64,000 bases of DNA from Schizochytrium sp. TIO01 (GCA_004764695.1 SMSO01000033.1:77001-141000), one strand, 5' to 3'; shown: positions 43,630-53,738, counted from the stretch's first letter. The notes: generated by a model from the sequence alone, not told the origin. Translations and numbers: made by a program.

Positions 43630-45798
43630 ATGGACGCCGTGGCGCCGGCGGGACTCGCACAGCGCATCGGCGTCAAGAGACCTCGGCAACAGACCGGCCT
43701 AGGAGCTGAGAACGGCGTCAACGGAGCAGGCACCTCCAATACCTCTAATACCAATACGCTAGGCGCCATGAAGACCAGTATGAGCACCAGCAACTTGAGC
43801 AGTATGGGCGATTTTCACGCCAAGAACGACTTCAAGAGGAGCGCTAGCAGTGGTAACTTGAGCAGTCTCAGTGAAGGAGCTGAGCTCAGCTCTAACAGGC
43901 GCAGACTGGATATCATTAACGAACGTCGTTGGAGCGTTGTGCAGGACCTGGCGCTGGGTTGGGCCGTACGAGGCCAGGTCCTCGAGAACGTGGACTTTGA
44001 AAGCGTCGCTCGTCAACTTGGGCATGAACACTCCGCTCGGGAATGCAGGGAACGTGCAATGGACCTCAAGACAAAGTACCGCAACGCCCCGTGGGAAGAT
44101 CATGAGGACGATCGTCTGCAACATCAAATGAGCCTTCCCGAAAGCTCTCTGGAGGTCATTGCGTCCACAGCGTTTCCATGGCGTACCCCTGACCAAATCA
44201 AGGCACGATGGACGTACCTTCAAGAACAGAAGAAGCAAGAGGAGCAACAAAAGCAGCAGCGGCAGGATGAGCAGCAGAAGAAGTTGCTGGACGCTGCTGA
44301 TGAAGAGCAGAACCGCAAGGCCCAGCAGCAGCAACTGGAGCTCCTACAAAAGCTCCTCATGCAACAGCAGAATCAGCAGCAACACGTCTCCGATGAAGAT
44401 TCGCGCAAGAATGATCTTCTCAGGTCAATTCTCCAGCAAAATCAGCAGCAACAACATCAGCAGAGCCAACAGCAAACCAACTCTCTCGGATTAGAGTCGG
44501 GCTCTTCGCAGGGAACACCACAGCCCATGAGTGGCTTGAGCAAGGATAGCGACGTCTCATCTGCACAGTTTCAGATGCTACAACAATTCAAGGCTGACCA
44601 AGAGAACCTCATGCGAAAGCTTGAACTCAACCAACAGATGAATGCAGTGCTTGTTCAGGAAACTGCCCGTCTTTTTGCGCAATTACAGAAGCAACAGCAG
44701 ACGTCCTCTACTGGCAACACTCAAAACCAAAACATCCATATGGGACCACCCATCTCCGCGAGCAGTAAAAATAACAGTTCAAACAGCCTTAGCTCGCTCG
44801 GCAGTGCCATGGCGTTGCAAGCTCGTCGCCCCTCGGGTGGAGCGTCTCTTGCCACTTCTACCTCTCCTTCCCCAACCCAGACTCCTCCAGACTCACCCAA
44901 ACCGCTTTCCGCATTCTTCTCCCAGGTGCGACAGCAGCAGCAACATCAGCAACAATCCCGGGGAAACTCCAACAACACAGGCGTGCGTCGTAACACTAAC
45001 CCTATCCCCAACACCAGTTGCTCCTCGCTTCCACTGCCAGAGGCCCAGGCCCTCTTTGTGCAACTGCTTGCTTCCCAGCAGCAAAAGCAATCGCCTTCGC
45101 AGCAACAGCAACAGCAGCCCAAGCCATCGCAGCTTTGGGGTAGCAGCAGCTCAACAAGCTCTAACCATGACGCCATGGATACCTCCTCAGATTCTGCTGA
45201 TTCGGCAATCCAATTGAAGCATCACCTTCTCAATCAAATGCTGAACCCAGATCTCCAGCGGACACTCGCATCCCGTGATGCCCAGGCCTACTTAAACCAG
45301 GGTTACTCAGCTGCCAACCAGACCCCCGATAACCAAACCCAGACCTACGGCCTTTTCTCTAATCCAGCAGCTCTTGCTCACGCACTTAGTGCACAAATGC
45401 AGCGCAGCCGCAGCATCAGTTCGAACGATGATGAGATGGAAGATGCTCACTCTGGCAAAGACTTACAGCACAATGTGCCCAAAAGTTACAGTAACGGACG
45501 GCCCATTAGCGGTGCCGTACCCGGCACTGAGAACACAGGCCGCTGGACTACCGAAGAGCACGCTCGCTTCCTTTCTGGTATTGCCAAATATGGTACTAAA
45601 CACTGGACTGCCATTGCTAACGTTGTTAAGACGCGCACCGTCGTCCAAGTGCGCACTCATGCACAAAAGTTCTTCAAGAAGCGCGGAATTTTGCGTCCCA
45701 ATGCAGATCCCGACATGGCTCGTGCCATTGTTGAGGAGAGTGTGGCTGCAATTGCCAATGGCAAATCCCGCTCCCCATCTCCGTCTTCTGACCTTTGA
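43630..45798 (+). CDS. SHAQKYF-class Myb-like transcription factor, 722 aa
   Basis: Sequence-specific DNA-binding protein acting in the nucleus. The diagnostic Myb repeat is at residues 637-687: GRWTTEEHARFLSGIAKYG, then KHWTAIANVVKTRTVVQVR, then THAQKFFKKRG, the SHAQKYF box with Ser to Thr and Tyr to Phe. Regularly spaced W639/W659 act as tryptophan cores. Residues about 99-195 form two degenerate Myb/SANT-like repeats (RRWSVVQDLALGWAVRG... and APWEDHEDDRLQHQ...ARWTYLQ), an unusual second DNA- or protein-binding module. Between them lies a ~430-residue Gln/Ser-rich coiled-coil and activation-type tract. The start is the ATG at 43630-43632. An open frame runs further 5' (poly-Ala from a GCA repeat at 43515-43550), but its first codon would be TTG, so it is treated as leader. 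Intronless; stop TGA 45796-45798. In plants and several protists such single-repeat factors control circadian or stress genes, while the target here is unknown. Confidence 0.95.
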   Translation: MDAVAPAGLAQRIGVKRPRQQTGLGAENGVNGAGTSNTSNTNTLGAMKTSMSTSNLSSMGDFHAKNDFKRSASSGNLSSLSEGAELSSNRRRLDIINERRWSVVQDLALGWAVRGQVLENVDFESVARQLGHEHSARECRERAMDLKTKYRNAPWEDHEDDRLQHQMSLPESSLEVIASTAFPWRTPDQIKARWTYLQEQKKQEEQQKQQRQDEQQKKLLDAADEEQNRKAQQQQLELLQKLLMQQQNQQQHVSDEDSRKNDLLRSILQQNQQQQHQQSQQQTNSLGLESGSSQGTPQPMSGLSKDSDVSSAQFQMLQQFKADQENLMRKLELNQQMNAVLVQETARLFAQLQKQQQTSSTGNTQNQNIHMGPPISASSKNNSSNSLSSLGSAMALQARRPSGGASLATSTSPSPTQTPPDSPKPLSAFFSQVRQQQQHQQQSRGNSNNTGVRRNTNPIPNTSCSSLPLPEAQALFVQLLASQQQKQSPSQQQQQQPKPSQLWGSSSSTSSNHDAMDTSSDSADSAIQLKHHLLNQMLNPDLQRTLASRDAQAYLNQGYSAANQTPDNQTQTYGLFSNPAALAHALSAQMQRSRSISSNDDEMEDAHSGKDLQHNVPKSYSNGRPISGAVPGTENTGRWTTEEHARFLSGIAKYGTKHWTAIANVVKTRTVVQVRTHAQKFFKKRGILRPNADPDMARAIVEESVAAIANGKSRSPSPSSDL

Positions 45799-46344
45799 AC
45801 ACCACCACTCCAAGAAGAAGCATATTCGATATTCCCCTTCTTCAGTTGTTCTGCACATTCATAATATACACTTGACTACAATTGAAACCTCCTTCATGAC
45901 AGATAGATAGACTACACATACACACACCCTCTGTACGCGGAATTACTCGCAAATAGCTGCACATGATTCTCGTCCACAAATACACTTTTACTACTAAATA
46001 CACACAAACACAGAATGACCTGCAAATTCTTTCACAAATTATGCATACTGATACAAACCTCATAACAATAATGCTGTTCACTTTTCCAGTTGTTTCTATT
46101 GAAAAGCTTTCCTTGCTTGTTTTGCATCATTCCACAACTCTAGAATTATTAATAGCATACGGTGTGAGCCATATTTGGAAAACGCTCAAACCAAACGGGA
46201 GTTCCAGTTTGTTTCATTATATATTATTGCAGAACATGAATTAAGTTATATTTTTAAAAGCCTTCGGGCCACTATTGCGTAAGACAAGTGCAAATTAAAT
46301 TACAGTGTAAAGTTATAGAAAACATTCAAGCAAAACTGCGTTTT
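45799..46344. other. Convergent 3' intergenic region
   Basis: 546 bp shared by the 3' ends of the Myb and RBMX2-like genes. AT-rich towards the right, with AATAAA-like signals weak or absent on both strands. No gene. Confidence 0.5.
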
Positions 46345-47340
46345 TCAACCTTTCCAACTTGCTACGGGCAAGTTTGCTAGAGCTGCATAACGCTTACGCT
46401 TTTCCGCCTGTGTTTCATCGGCCTTTAAAGGGGTAGCTTCGACTTGAGTCGTCTCCATTACGGTAAGTGATTTTTGGGAATCCAATGGCATATCCTGCAT
46501 CTCTCCCAGAGATCTGGAGTCATGTTTTCGTGGAGACGAGGTACGTCTGGATTTACGATCTTTCTTTTTCTTTTCTTTTCTACTCCGCTTGTGTCGACGC
46601 CGCTCTGCGTCTTCATCACTTTCATCCCCAGAGCCAACTTCTTTTCTGCTATCTCTGTGGTGCTTGCGTTTCTTGCTCTTGCTATGCTTACTACTGCTTT
46701 TGTGGTGTTTGTGTGACCTTTTTCGATCCCAACTGCGCTCTTCGGAATCTGCCCTGGATCTCCGGTCAGGATCTTTTTCACTTCGGCTTCGCGATTCGCT
46801 ATGCTCAAGTGATTCTGAATTTGCGACACCGGCAACATCCGCTTCTTGTTGAGCTGCTGTAAATGGATTGACTCCATTTTGCAGTGAATGTTCATTCATG
46901 AGCTCTTTGCCAATGTACGCATGCCCAGGCTCCTGCAATTTCGCGTGCTCTTCTACAGAGAGCTTCGCTTCCTCGTCTTTCTTCTTTTTGGGACGTTCAT
47001 ACCGGGTGTGGTCCACATGTAGTTGGCGCCCCAGAATCGTAGCATTATTGAAGTTGTCCACAGCGAGCACAGTGCTTCTGAAGTCCTCATACTTTAGAAA
47101 CCCGAACCCTCGACTTTCTCCAGTATCCTCGTCGCGAACCAGGTGGAAATCCTCAATCTCGCCATACTGGCTGAAAATGCAGAGAACATCTCCTTCGCTC
47201 AAGTCACGCGAGAGGCCACCAATAAAGATCCACGAGGTATCACGATAGTCCGCATGCCACGAAGCGCGAAGGTCGCCGGCGATGCCACGCTTCAGCTCCT
47301 CGCGATTTAACTCCTCCACAGCGCGACGGTTACCCGCCAT
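46345..47340 (-). CDS. RBMX2 (IST3/SNU17 homologue): RBMX2/Ist3-type RRM protein of the spliceosomal RES complex
   Basis: 331 aa from the ATG at 47338-47340 (in-frame TTG further 5' is not a start). The N-terminus carries the family signature preceding the RRM: LNREEL...SWHADYRDTSWIFIGGL. The RRM spans ~36-115, with RNP2 IFIGGL at 38-43 and RNP1 RGFGFLKY at 77-84, followed by VDHTRYERPKKKKDEE, the family's post-RRM helix and basic strip. The rest is an RS/K/H-rich tail, longer than in yeast Ist3 and like animal RBMX2. In yeast and animals this protein binds Bud13 and Pml1 on the pre-mRNA near the branch site, promoting the first splicing step and nuclear retention of unspliced RNA. Its presence implies a working spliceosome, in line with the introns inferred elsewhere. 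Single exon; terminal codons VASWKG then TGA-type stop at 46345. Confidence 0.95.
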   Translation of the reverse strand: MAGNRRAVEELNREELKRGIAGDLRASWHADYRDTSWIFIGGLSRDLSEGDVLCIFSQYGEIEDFHLVRDEDTGESRGFGFLKYEDFRSTVLAVDNFNNATILGRQLHVDHTRYERPKKKKDEEAKLSVEEHAKLQEPGHAYIGKELMNEHSLQNGVNPFTAAQQEADVAGVANSESLEHSESRSRSEKDPDRRSRADSEERSWDRKRSHKHHKSSSKHSKSKKRKHHRDSRKEVGSGDESDEDAERRRHKRSRKEKKKKDRKSRRTSSPRKHDSRSLGEMQDMPLDSQKSLTVMETTQVEATPLKADETQAEKRKRYAALANLPVASWKG

Positions 47341-47757
47341 TGCCAGGCAGCCCACCAACCAGGCAGCTGAATAGACTGGCAGACGCAGCAAAGCCCAAGA
47401 AAGAACTTCGATCGCAAGCGAATTGAGGATTGGATTGTGAGTGCCAAAGTTGTCGAGGTTTTCATATGATCCAATCGATTAATTATTTTTTACGGGTTTT
47501 CTATTTATAAATTTTTAAAGTCCTTTGCTCCTTTGCAAGAGAGAGGACATTGCGCTACACAACAGAAGCATTGTGAACACAAAATCATACTTGCGAGGCA
47601 ATAAACCAAATCTTTGTGAGCTGTGGAAAACCACGAGGGGAAAAAATAAAGCTTCAGAGACATGGTTTGCTAATTGTTGAGGAAACGAAAAAAGCACGAA
47701 GTTTTTGTCCATTACTGAATACCTTCAGTGTCCCGCCAAGTATTCTGACTTCAACAT
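47341..47757. promoter_or_regulatory. Presumed promoter region of the RBMX2-like gene
   Basis: 417 bp between the RBMX2-like start and the 3' end of the next minus-strand gene. It includes an AT-rich block (47480-47518) about 140-180 bp upstream of the ATG. No specific element recognised. Confidence 0.3.
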
Positions 47758-49413
47758 CTAAGACTCGCAGCACCCTGACTCAACAGGTATGACCATGCCA
47801 TCTTTTACGCTTCTACTATCATTTTCCAACGTAGGCGTGTTGCTAGTCGTGCTTCTACTATCACTTTCCAATGTAGGCGTGTTGCCAGACGTGCTTCCAT
47901 TATCACTTTCAAATGTAGCCGTGTTGCTACTATTATTTTCAGGTGTAATCTGGACGCTTTCAAGCCCGTTACTTGTTTCGAAATTGCCCAGGTCTCCGAA
48001 CTGAGATTTTATCCATTCTCGGATACATTGGAGTTTCTCATACTCTCCTTCTTGTTCATACTCATGTAGGAGTGGTTTGAGCATATTCATCGTACACTCT
48101 TTTTTCTTGTTATCGTTTACATCAAGAATGTCTTCTAGTGACACTAGAAAATTATCAAGAGCATTTTTTTTCTTTGTCTCCTGGTAGCTTTTCCAAAGCT
48201 TCTTGCATAAAATTCCCAAAATATAGAATACCCCGGTGAAAACCATTTTGTTTTCGGTGAGAAGCTTTTTCCATTCATCAGGTAGACGCATGACTACGCT
48301 ATCCCAAAAGAATTCTTTCGTGAAAGGCTTCTCACCACGAAATATTTCCCATATATCAAAACAAAACTGAGCATTTTCTAGGGCAAAGAAAAAAACTGTT
48401 TTTGCACCCTCGCGTAACCAGGTTATACTACATGGAACATAATCGATAGTCTCGAGATCGTCCAGAGCTTCCTCCATAAGATCCATGCAGAAACGAATGT
48501 AGTCCCATTCTACAGGATAATCTGGAGCCTCTGGAAGTGGATCCTTGAACTTTTCTCTAGCATTGCAAAAAAATGACCTGTTCATGAAACTCAAAAGCCA
48601 GTCGACCCGGAAACAAACTGCTATATCATGGGTCGAAAATTGTCCCTCACTAGGTTCTACGGAGTTGACTTTACCAATCAAACAGTAAAGAACTCCTCTC
48701 TCGTCAAGAATGGGTCGACCTGAGTGTCCTAACTGAATTTGAAAGGGAGTTTCAATTTGGGCAATCGGAGAGTTCATACCTTGAGAATTCGTAGATGATC
48801 TTTTCCTCTTCAAGGACATGTCCCGTCTGTAAGATGGAGCCTTGCTACGTTCGATATCACGCCATGGAACATTAAAGGATTGACCAAGCGTTGGATCGTC
48901 GTCGCTAACCCTTTTTGCAATCGAAGCTTTAAACATCACGCGCAGCTTAGGTACATCCTTCTTGAAGAAATGGACATAGTAAATTGAGAAGTCAAATTCG
49001 CTCGGGAAAATAAAAGATTCAGTCACACCCTTTACAGGGATAAAATCTTTACTTAGTCCTTCTAGTGTAAGCGACTCTCCAGCCAAAATCCAACGAACGT
49101 GTCGAGGAAGAATCATCGGAATTTTTAGATCAGTATCGAAATCTTTTTCATCATTGCAGCTACTGGTCAGAGCTTTACTTAACAGAAGGAGGCAGTGGCC
49201 TTTAGCTCCAGTTTTGTCACTCTTCATTGCAAACCAACCTACATTGTCGATTCCGCTTTCTGCTGCAAGATTCACCATCCAGTAATCTGGACAGTCCCAT
49301 AACTTGTTGTAGTCTTTATGAATTCCGTTTTCACAGATAACTCTTTCATAACGCCTCTGCCTTGGGCCTTTCTCCTTTTTCTTAGTATCACTAGACTGTG
49401 GTCTAGACAGCAT
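47758..49413 (-). CDS. Trypsin-fold-like protein, 551 aa, possibly degenerate
   Basis: Single exon from ATG 49411-49413. A chymotrypsin-like double beta-barrel is suggested by a GHSGRPILDERGVLYCLIGK segment (Ser231; compare GxSGxP in trypsin-like peptidases) preceded, with plausible spacing, by a possible His105 (LPRHVR) and Asp141 (FDFSIYYV). About 50 residues just before the Ser block are basic and insertion-like (DMSLKRKRSSTNSQ, a possible nuclear signal). Residues ~290-470 are all-helical with no recognised motif. The C-terminus carries two and a half imperfect 15-residue repeats (SGNTPTLESDSRSTTSNTPT). If active it would be a serine peptidase; if the triad is chance it is a protein of unknown function. 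Stop TAA-type at 47758. Confidence 0.88.
   Translation of the reverse strand: MLSRPQSSDTKKKEKGPRQRRYERVICENGIHKDYNKLWDCPDYWMVNLAAESGIDNVGWFAMKSDKTGAKGHCLLLLSKALTSSCNDEKDFDTDLKIPMILPRHVRWILAGESLTLEGLSKDFIPVKGVTESFIFPSEFDFSIYYVHFFKKDVPKLRVMFKASIAKRVSDDDPTLGQSFNVPWRDIERSKAPSYRRDMSLKRKRSSTNSQGMNSPIAQIETPFQIQLGHSGRPILDERGVLYCLIGKVNSVEPSEGQFSTHDIAVCFRVDWLLSFMNRSFFCNAREKFKDPLPEAPDYPVEWDYIRFCMDLMEEALDDLETIDYVPCSITWLREGAKTVFFFALENAQFCFDIWEIFRGEKPFTKEFFWDSVVMRLPDEWKKLLTENKMVFTGVFYILGILCKKLWKSYQETKKKNALDNFLVSLEDILDVNDNKKKECTMNMLKPLLHEYEQEGEYEKLQCIREWIKSQFGDLGNFETSNGLESVQITPENNSSNTATFESDNGSTSGNTPTLESDSRSTTSNTPTLENDSRSVKDGMVIPVESGCCES
47795..47945. repeat. 45-bp tandem repeat inside the coding region
   Basis: About three copies of a 45-bp unit (plus-strand core TTTCCAATGTAGGCGTGTTG) encoding the 15-residue C-terminal repeats of the trypsin-fold-like protein. 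In-frame repeats of this type are length-variable in many eukaryotes. Confidence 0.85.
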
Positions 49414-50999
49414 TGGCTCGACGTGAAGTGTCTATTTGCACAGAGAGAATGCAACTCTCAAATGCTAATGAAACAAGCAGTGCGTCCACGTTCTTCTCCC
49501 CAATAAACCAACCGCGATTGCACAGACCACCCCACTCCTGCAACCAGGTCAAGAACTAACTCGGTGTGATTGCAGCTTTCAGCTCCTTTCCAAGCGCTTC
49601 CAGCTCGGCTTGTCACACCTCTTGACCAGCTTGCAGCTTGTAGATCTTCGCTCTTCAGACTCGCTGCCAACCGCTTTCCTTGGCTGTCCTACTTGCCGAG
49701 GAAGCCTAGACACAGGCTCCCTCGACCGTGAGGTCCCTCTTGCACTTGAATAGAAGAGTGAATTCTTTGGAGGTTGCTGTCCAAGTTTCCGCCCGGGTCT
49801 ACCGTATTCGAGGTTTGCTCGCCCTCGATTCTGAGTATCGCTTCTTCAAGTTTCATTCTTCATCGAACCTTCGCGAAGCTTTAAACATCAGGACGTTTAC
49901 TTGTGACAATTAAGGCAACGTTTAATCGTCGTCGTTAGTTCCTGTGAATCTAACTGTCATAGCTCCGGAGGTGTTCTCTGCTCTTTATGCGCATGCCAGC
50001 GTGGACAGCTCATCTTGCCTCTCCACGATCACTCTCGTCTGAGCAACGCCTCAAGCTTGCAACGAACAGGTGAGTGGAACAGGTACAACCTGGCCAGATA
50101 TCTTCTTTCGATGACTCTCTCGCTCGCAAGTCCACTGGGTCGCTCGAGACAGCGAAGTTAGTCACAGTTCCTGGGACCTCCGATGTTCTCACATGAGTTA
50201 AACGAAAGAACGAAAGACGAAAGAACCAAACAAAGTGACCCAATTGTTTTTAAAATTCCAATTTTGGGCCTATTCAACGTGTTCTGTTCTGTGAGTGTTC
50301 CCTTTGTTTTGCGCCTGTGATGGTTGACACAGAGACATTGGAATTGGATGCGCAATGGAGAAGTGGGTCTGATGAAGGAGGCTATCAGAGTTATGTGTTT
50401 GATAGGCCATAGCCGAGTGCGGGTTTGTTATGAATCACATTGATCGATTCAGGTACTCGGTCCTACTGATGTGGTAGTGCATTTGAAAAAGACTGGCGAA
50501 TTGTGCTTCTTTACATTCTCGCTTGACGGTCCTCTTTTCTCCAAGTATAGAAAGAGATTGAGCGGTGTTTGATGTTTCTTTCTCGATACATTTAACTTAG
50601 AAGTAAATACCGCAATGTACATTAATTAGATCTTATGAGGCAAAATTGTGTGCAAGACTTTTCAGATGCTGCGGCTGGGAACTGAAATACACAAGCATTT
50701 CCCAAACCTAAAATCGGTTTTATATAATCAGTGGCGAGCTTCTTGGCATTTTTACGGAAATGGGACCACAAGTCTGGTAATGTTTATGGCTTTACCTGTG
50801 CGTGTGCCAGATTTCGTCGGGTTCTATGGTATGCCCCAGCAGGGGGACGTTTGCCTACCTTCGAAAATTGGCAAGAAAGGAAAAGATAACACATACTCCT
50901 GCTTTTAAGTTTTCCAAGTGATACGCCCTGAGGTAGGGCGGCTCTTTTTAATGTCTAAGAGAAACATTGGATCTTCCCGAGCAGGGTTGTTTTATGAAA
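49414..50999. other. Spacer
   Basis: The first 300 bp are the 5' region of the trypsin-fold-like gene. A + frame at 50648-50908 (NQWRASWHFYGNG...) looks coding-like but has a poor start and no family. It may belong to the element relic that follows. Confidence 0.35.
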
Positions 51000-51339
51000 T
51001 CCCTCTTTCACAGAAGAACTCGTGGCATAATTAAGAGCCACTTTCCGCTCATGCATATGCTCCGCGTCATTTCTCGAAGAGGCAGCGCGCGGCAGCCAAA
51101 TCGCCGGTGCAGACATTACTCCAAAGAGGGTGATTGTAAGTTGCAAGAGTACGATGGTAGTTCATAAACAAGGTAAAAGATGGCGTGCGCCATTTGGTAA
51201 GCGCACGCCCAGCCCTAGAAATCTAACCACAGGACATTGCAAAAGAGGACACGTGCCTCTTCTTCTGAGAATTATCGCAGCAATAACAGAAAGGACCATA
51301 GAATCAAAGAAGGCAGCACTCCTCGCCCCATGTATGTGA
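51000..51339 (+). mobile_element. Possible transposase C-terminal relic
   Basis: The + frame reads KSHFPLMHMLRVISRRGS, then ARQPNRRCRHYSKEGDCK. piggyBac transposases end with H-F/W-P followed by a basic stretch and a Cys-rich cross-brace beginning RRCxxC. Here the second Cys position is Tyr and later Cys are missing. A second + frame (51130-51339) ends at the TGA where dispersed repeat copy B begins. It is a weak match, and the region could be any decayed ORF. Confidence 0.25.
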
Positions 51340-51405
51340 GTGATTGTTTGGGCCTGAGTTTTTCGCCAAGCCATAAGATTTTCACTTCTTAACTCTGACT
51401 ACCAG
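51337..51405 (+). repeat. Dispersed repeat copy B (partner at 23148-23222)
   Basis: TGAGTGATTGTTTGGGCCTG, then AGTTTTTCGCC and so on, then CTCTGACTACCAG. It aligns with copy A (…CTCTGACTCTCCAG) with a few gaps and roughly three-quarters identity by eye. Confidence 0.6.
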
Positions 51406-52421
51406 TGACGTCCGCCATTCATTCGCATATAATCATGCAGCATTCATTTTCAAGCATTTTGCAGATAGGTAGATACTACCATGATTTCGATTAACGTAAG
51501 GCGAAGACAAGTCTGGAAGAAAGTACATAGTGTAATGGGGAGCCAGTTTCTCTCTGTCTTGCTAATAATTTGGCAGGCAGCCAAAGCACAAGCTGAGTGT
51601 CTGCTGTGGTCATACAAGACCTTTAGAAAGAAAAAGTACACATGATAAATAATATCATGCAAAATTGTGCTACTTTCACAACTGCACGATTGCGCCCAAT
51701 GCCCACCAAGTCGTTTTTATTTGTTCTCAAGGACACAAGCAAGCAGACCGTGTCAGTAGGATCATTGAGAATTTCTCCAAGAATTGTAAAATATAAGGGA
51801 AACAAAAAAGCAAACAAAAGGCATAAAGGGGGTTGAGGTCGCTTGAAGCGTAGTTAGCTACTAGGTTAACCAATCCATAGATTGTTGATGGTGGTGTAAT
51901 ATATGTAATAGTCATGAATATGTCATTGAAACAAACGGAAGAAACGGAGGACAAAGGAATACAGCACGTACAGACGATAGGAGGCCAGCGAGAGTTTTGC
52001 TTGTGCCTCAATAGTCTGATTTATTGTCATGTGAAAGAACTTGGAAAAAGTGATGTCGATATGACGAGTTGAACGTGAGAGAATGTGAAGTACGCCAGCT
52101 CATTATAATGCACTGCATGATCAGGACTTGTGCTAGCCTGACTTGAGGCTACTTTGAGCAGGAGGGGCATTAAGCATGTACTTGTAATATCACTGATAAT
52201 ATCACTGATGCTGCTGTTGCCGTATATACGAAGGATGTGCACGCTTACATCGCAAATGGAGATGCACTTCTGTTCAAGCGTGCCCATCTAAAAAGGAGAA
52301 GGAAGGTCCAAGAGGAACAATCACGACGCCTTGGGAGAGTCATGGTGCAAATTGCCGTAAGATGAGTCTTGAGGGAATATAATCAAGGCACTTCTTAAGG
52401 TAAAGAGTGGTGCCAAATCGT
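51406..52421. other. Spacer
   Basis: Short frames on both strands (51450-51662 -, 51642-51836 +, 52027-52287 -), none convincing. Its right end is the 3' flank of the Tudor-ankyrin gene. Confidence 0.35.
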
Positions 52422-53738
52422 TTAGACTTGGCTGTTCTCATCGTCGCCATCGCAGGTGTTGTGCCTTGATCCCTTGGACCCACGTGCACTCATTCGCTTG
52501 ATGTGAAGGAAACTTCGTTGCAGGAAAGATTCTTTGCTGCCTGCAGAGCGGCTGCTTCCTCGATGGCCCGCACTTAGCGCAGAAAATGTGCTAGACGTTG
52601 CACTGCCGCGGCTGCTGGCAACGGCCTCAATCTCTGAGTCGCCCGAAATGCCTGACCTGTGTACCAGGACCTTGGCGTCTCGCGTTGTTTTTCCAAAACC
52701 GTAATCTGACAGAAACTGTCTGATTTCAGGCGTAGCATCGACCATAGCGTATCCATCAATATCCTCAGCACCTAGCTGCAGTAGTTTCTTGACCACGTGG
52801 AGATGTCCGCGAACGGCAGCATAATAGAGCGCGGTGCGTTTGCCTTCAGGAGCGTTGACGTCCGGTTCTGGAGCATCGATGTCGACGACCTTTTGATGCA
52901 GCAGTCTAAGGACCGTCTCGGAATCTCCTTTTCGAGCCGCTGACCACAGCGAGCTACCACGGGACTTTCCCAAACGGTGATGATGGCGGCTCCGCGTGCT
53001 ATGTTTTTTCTTGCCATCGCCCTCAACACTAGCACATGTGCCTGCAAACTCTGGCAGCATGGCGTCCAGCTGAATCTCAGAGGCTCTGGTCTTGCGCTGC
53101 TCGATGCCAGAGGAGTCGAATTGTACAACATAGGTGTTTCCTTGGCGGCCTTCTGGCCTTACAATTGTGGCAGGCTCGAATTTATCGGTGTCATGGTCTA
53201 CTGCTCTGCATGATGCTCCTGCGCATAGCATGGGTGACCTGCTACGCACGAAAAATGCCCTTTGCAAATCAACAAGGCGGGTTTCGTATTGGACGGTGCG
53301 GTTCTTCAAGAATTGCACGGTGTACGAGTGTTTGATGCCATTAAAGTCTAGCGGCACGACTTCGATGACTTCTGCCGGGTAGAAGCTATCGTTTGAATGG
53401 TACAGCGCTCTGCACCTTTCTCCAATCCTAAACCTCACTTCTCGTCGAGAGTTGTTCGAGCCTTCATGCTCGAGGCCATCTCCCGACGACTCCCCATCGA
53501 CAGCGACCTCTTCTTCTTCATCCGAGCTCAGCTCCCAGTAGTTGCGTCGAGCTTGCCCCATCTCAGGGTCCTGCGAGTATTTCAGGTTCTGATACCCTCG
53601 ACCTCCGCCATGCTCTCTAGTATGGTGTTTTGTCATATCTCCTTGATGCCCATATCCAGCTTTGCCTCTCTTGCTGTGCCCACTCTTTTCTCCTGTTGCC
53701 TCACCGGCGTGCAGGTGCGCCGTGAGTTTCCGGAGCAT
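52422..53738 (-). CDS. Tandem Tudor-like plus ankyrin-repeat protein, 438 aa
   Basis: Start taken at ATG 53736-53738 (the longer frame would begin at GTG). Order of parts: basic/His-rich N-terminus; an acidic patch (WELSSDEEEEVAVDGESS); two Tudor/Agenet-like barrels at about residues 102-160 (RFRIGERCRALYHSNDSFYP ... YTVQFLKNRTVQYE) and 171-226 (AGASCRAVDHDTDKFEPATI ... YVVQFDSSGIEQRK). Both show the Gxx(C/A)xAxxxxDxxFYPAxI...YxVxF pattern. A basic linker follows, then ankyrin repeats at about 262-345 (SLWSAARKGDSETVLRLLHQ, TALYYAAVRGHLHVVKKLLQ). The tail is Ser-rich and basic. Tudor domains bind methylated Lys/Arg and ankyrins bind proteins, so a chromatin- or RNP-associated adaptor is likely. 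The combination in this order is uncommon. Single exon; stop at 52422. Confidence 0.9.
   Translation of the reverse strand: MLRKLTAHLHAGEATGEKSGHSKRGKAGYGHQGDMTKHHTREHGGGRGYQNLKYSQDPEMGQARRNYWELSSDEEEEVAVDGESSGDGLEHEGSNNSRREVRFRIGERCRALYHSNDSFYPAEVIEVVPLDFNGIKHSYTVQFLKNRTVQYETRLVDLQRAFFVRSRSPMLCAGASCRAVDHDTDKFEPATIVRPEGRQGNTYVVQFDSSGIEQRKTRASEIQLDAMLPEFAGTCASVEGDGKKKHSTRSRHHHRLGKSRGSSLWSAARKGDSETVLRLLHQKVVDIDAPEPDVNAPEGKRTALYYAAVRGHLHVVKKLLQLGAEDIDGYAMVDATPEIRQFLSDYGFGKTTRDAKVLVHRSGISGDSEIEAVASSRGSATSSTFSALSAGHRGSSRSAGSKESFLQRSFLHIKRMSARGSKGSRHNTCDGDDENSQV

Noticed and set aside
47341-47391. Upstream extension of the RBMX2-like protein
   Set aside because: It would start at TTG, and family proteins begin just before the ELN...SWH motif, as with the ATG at 47340.
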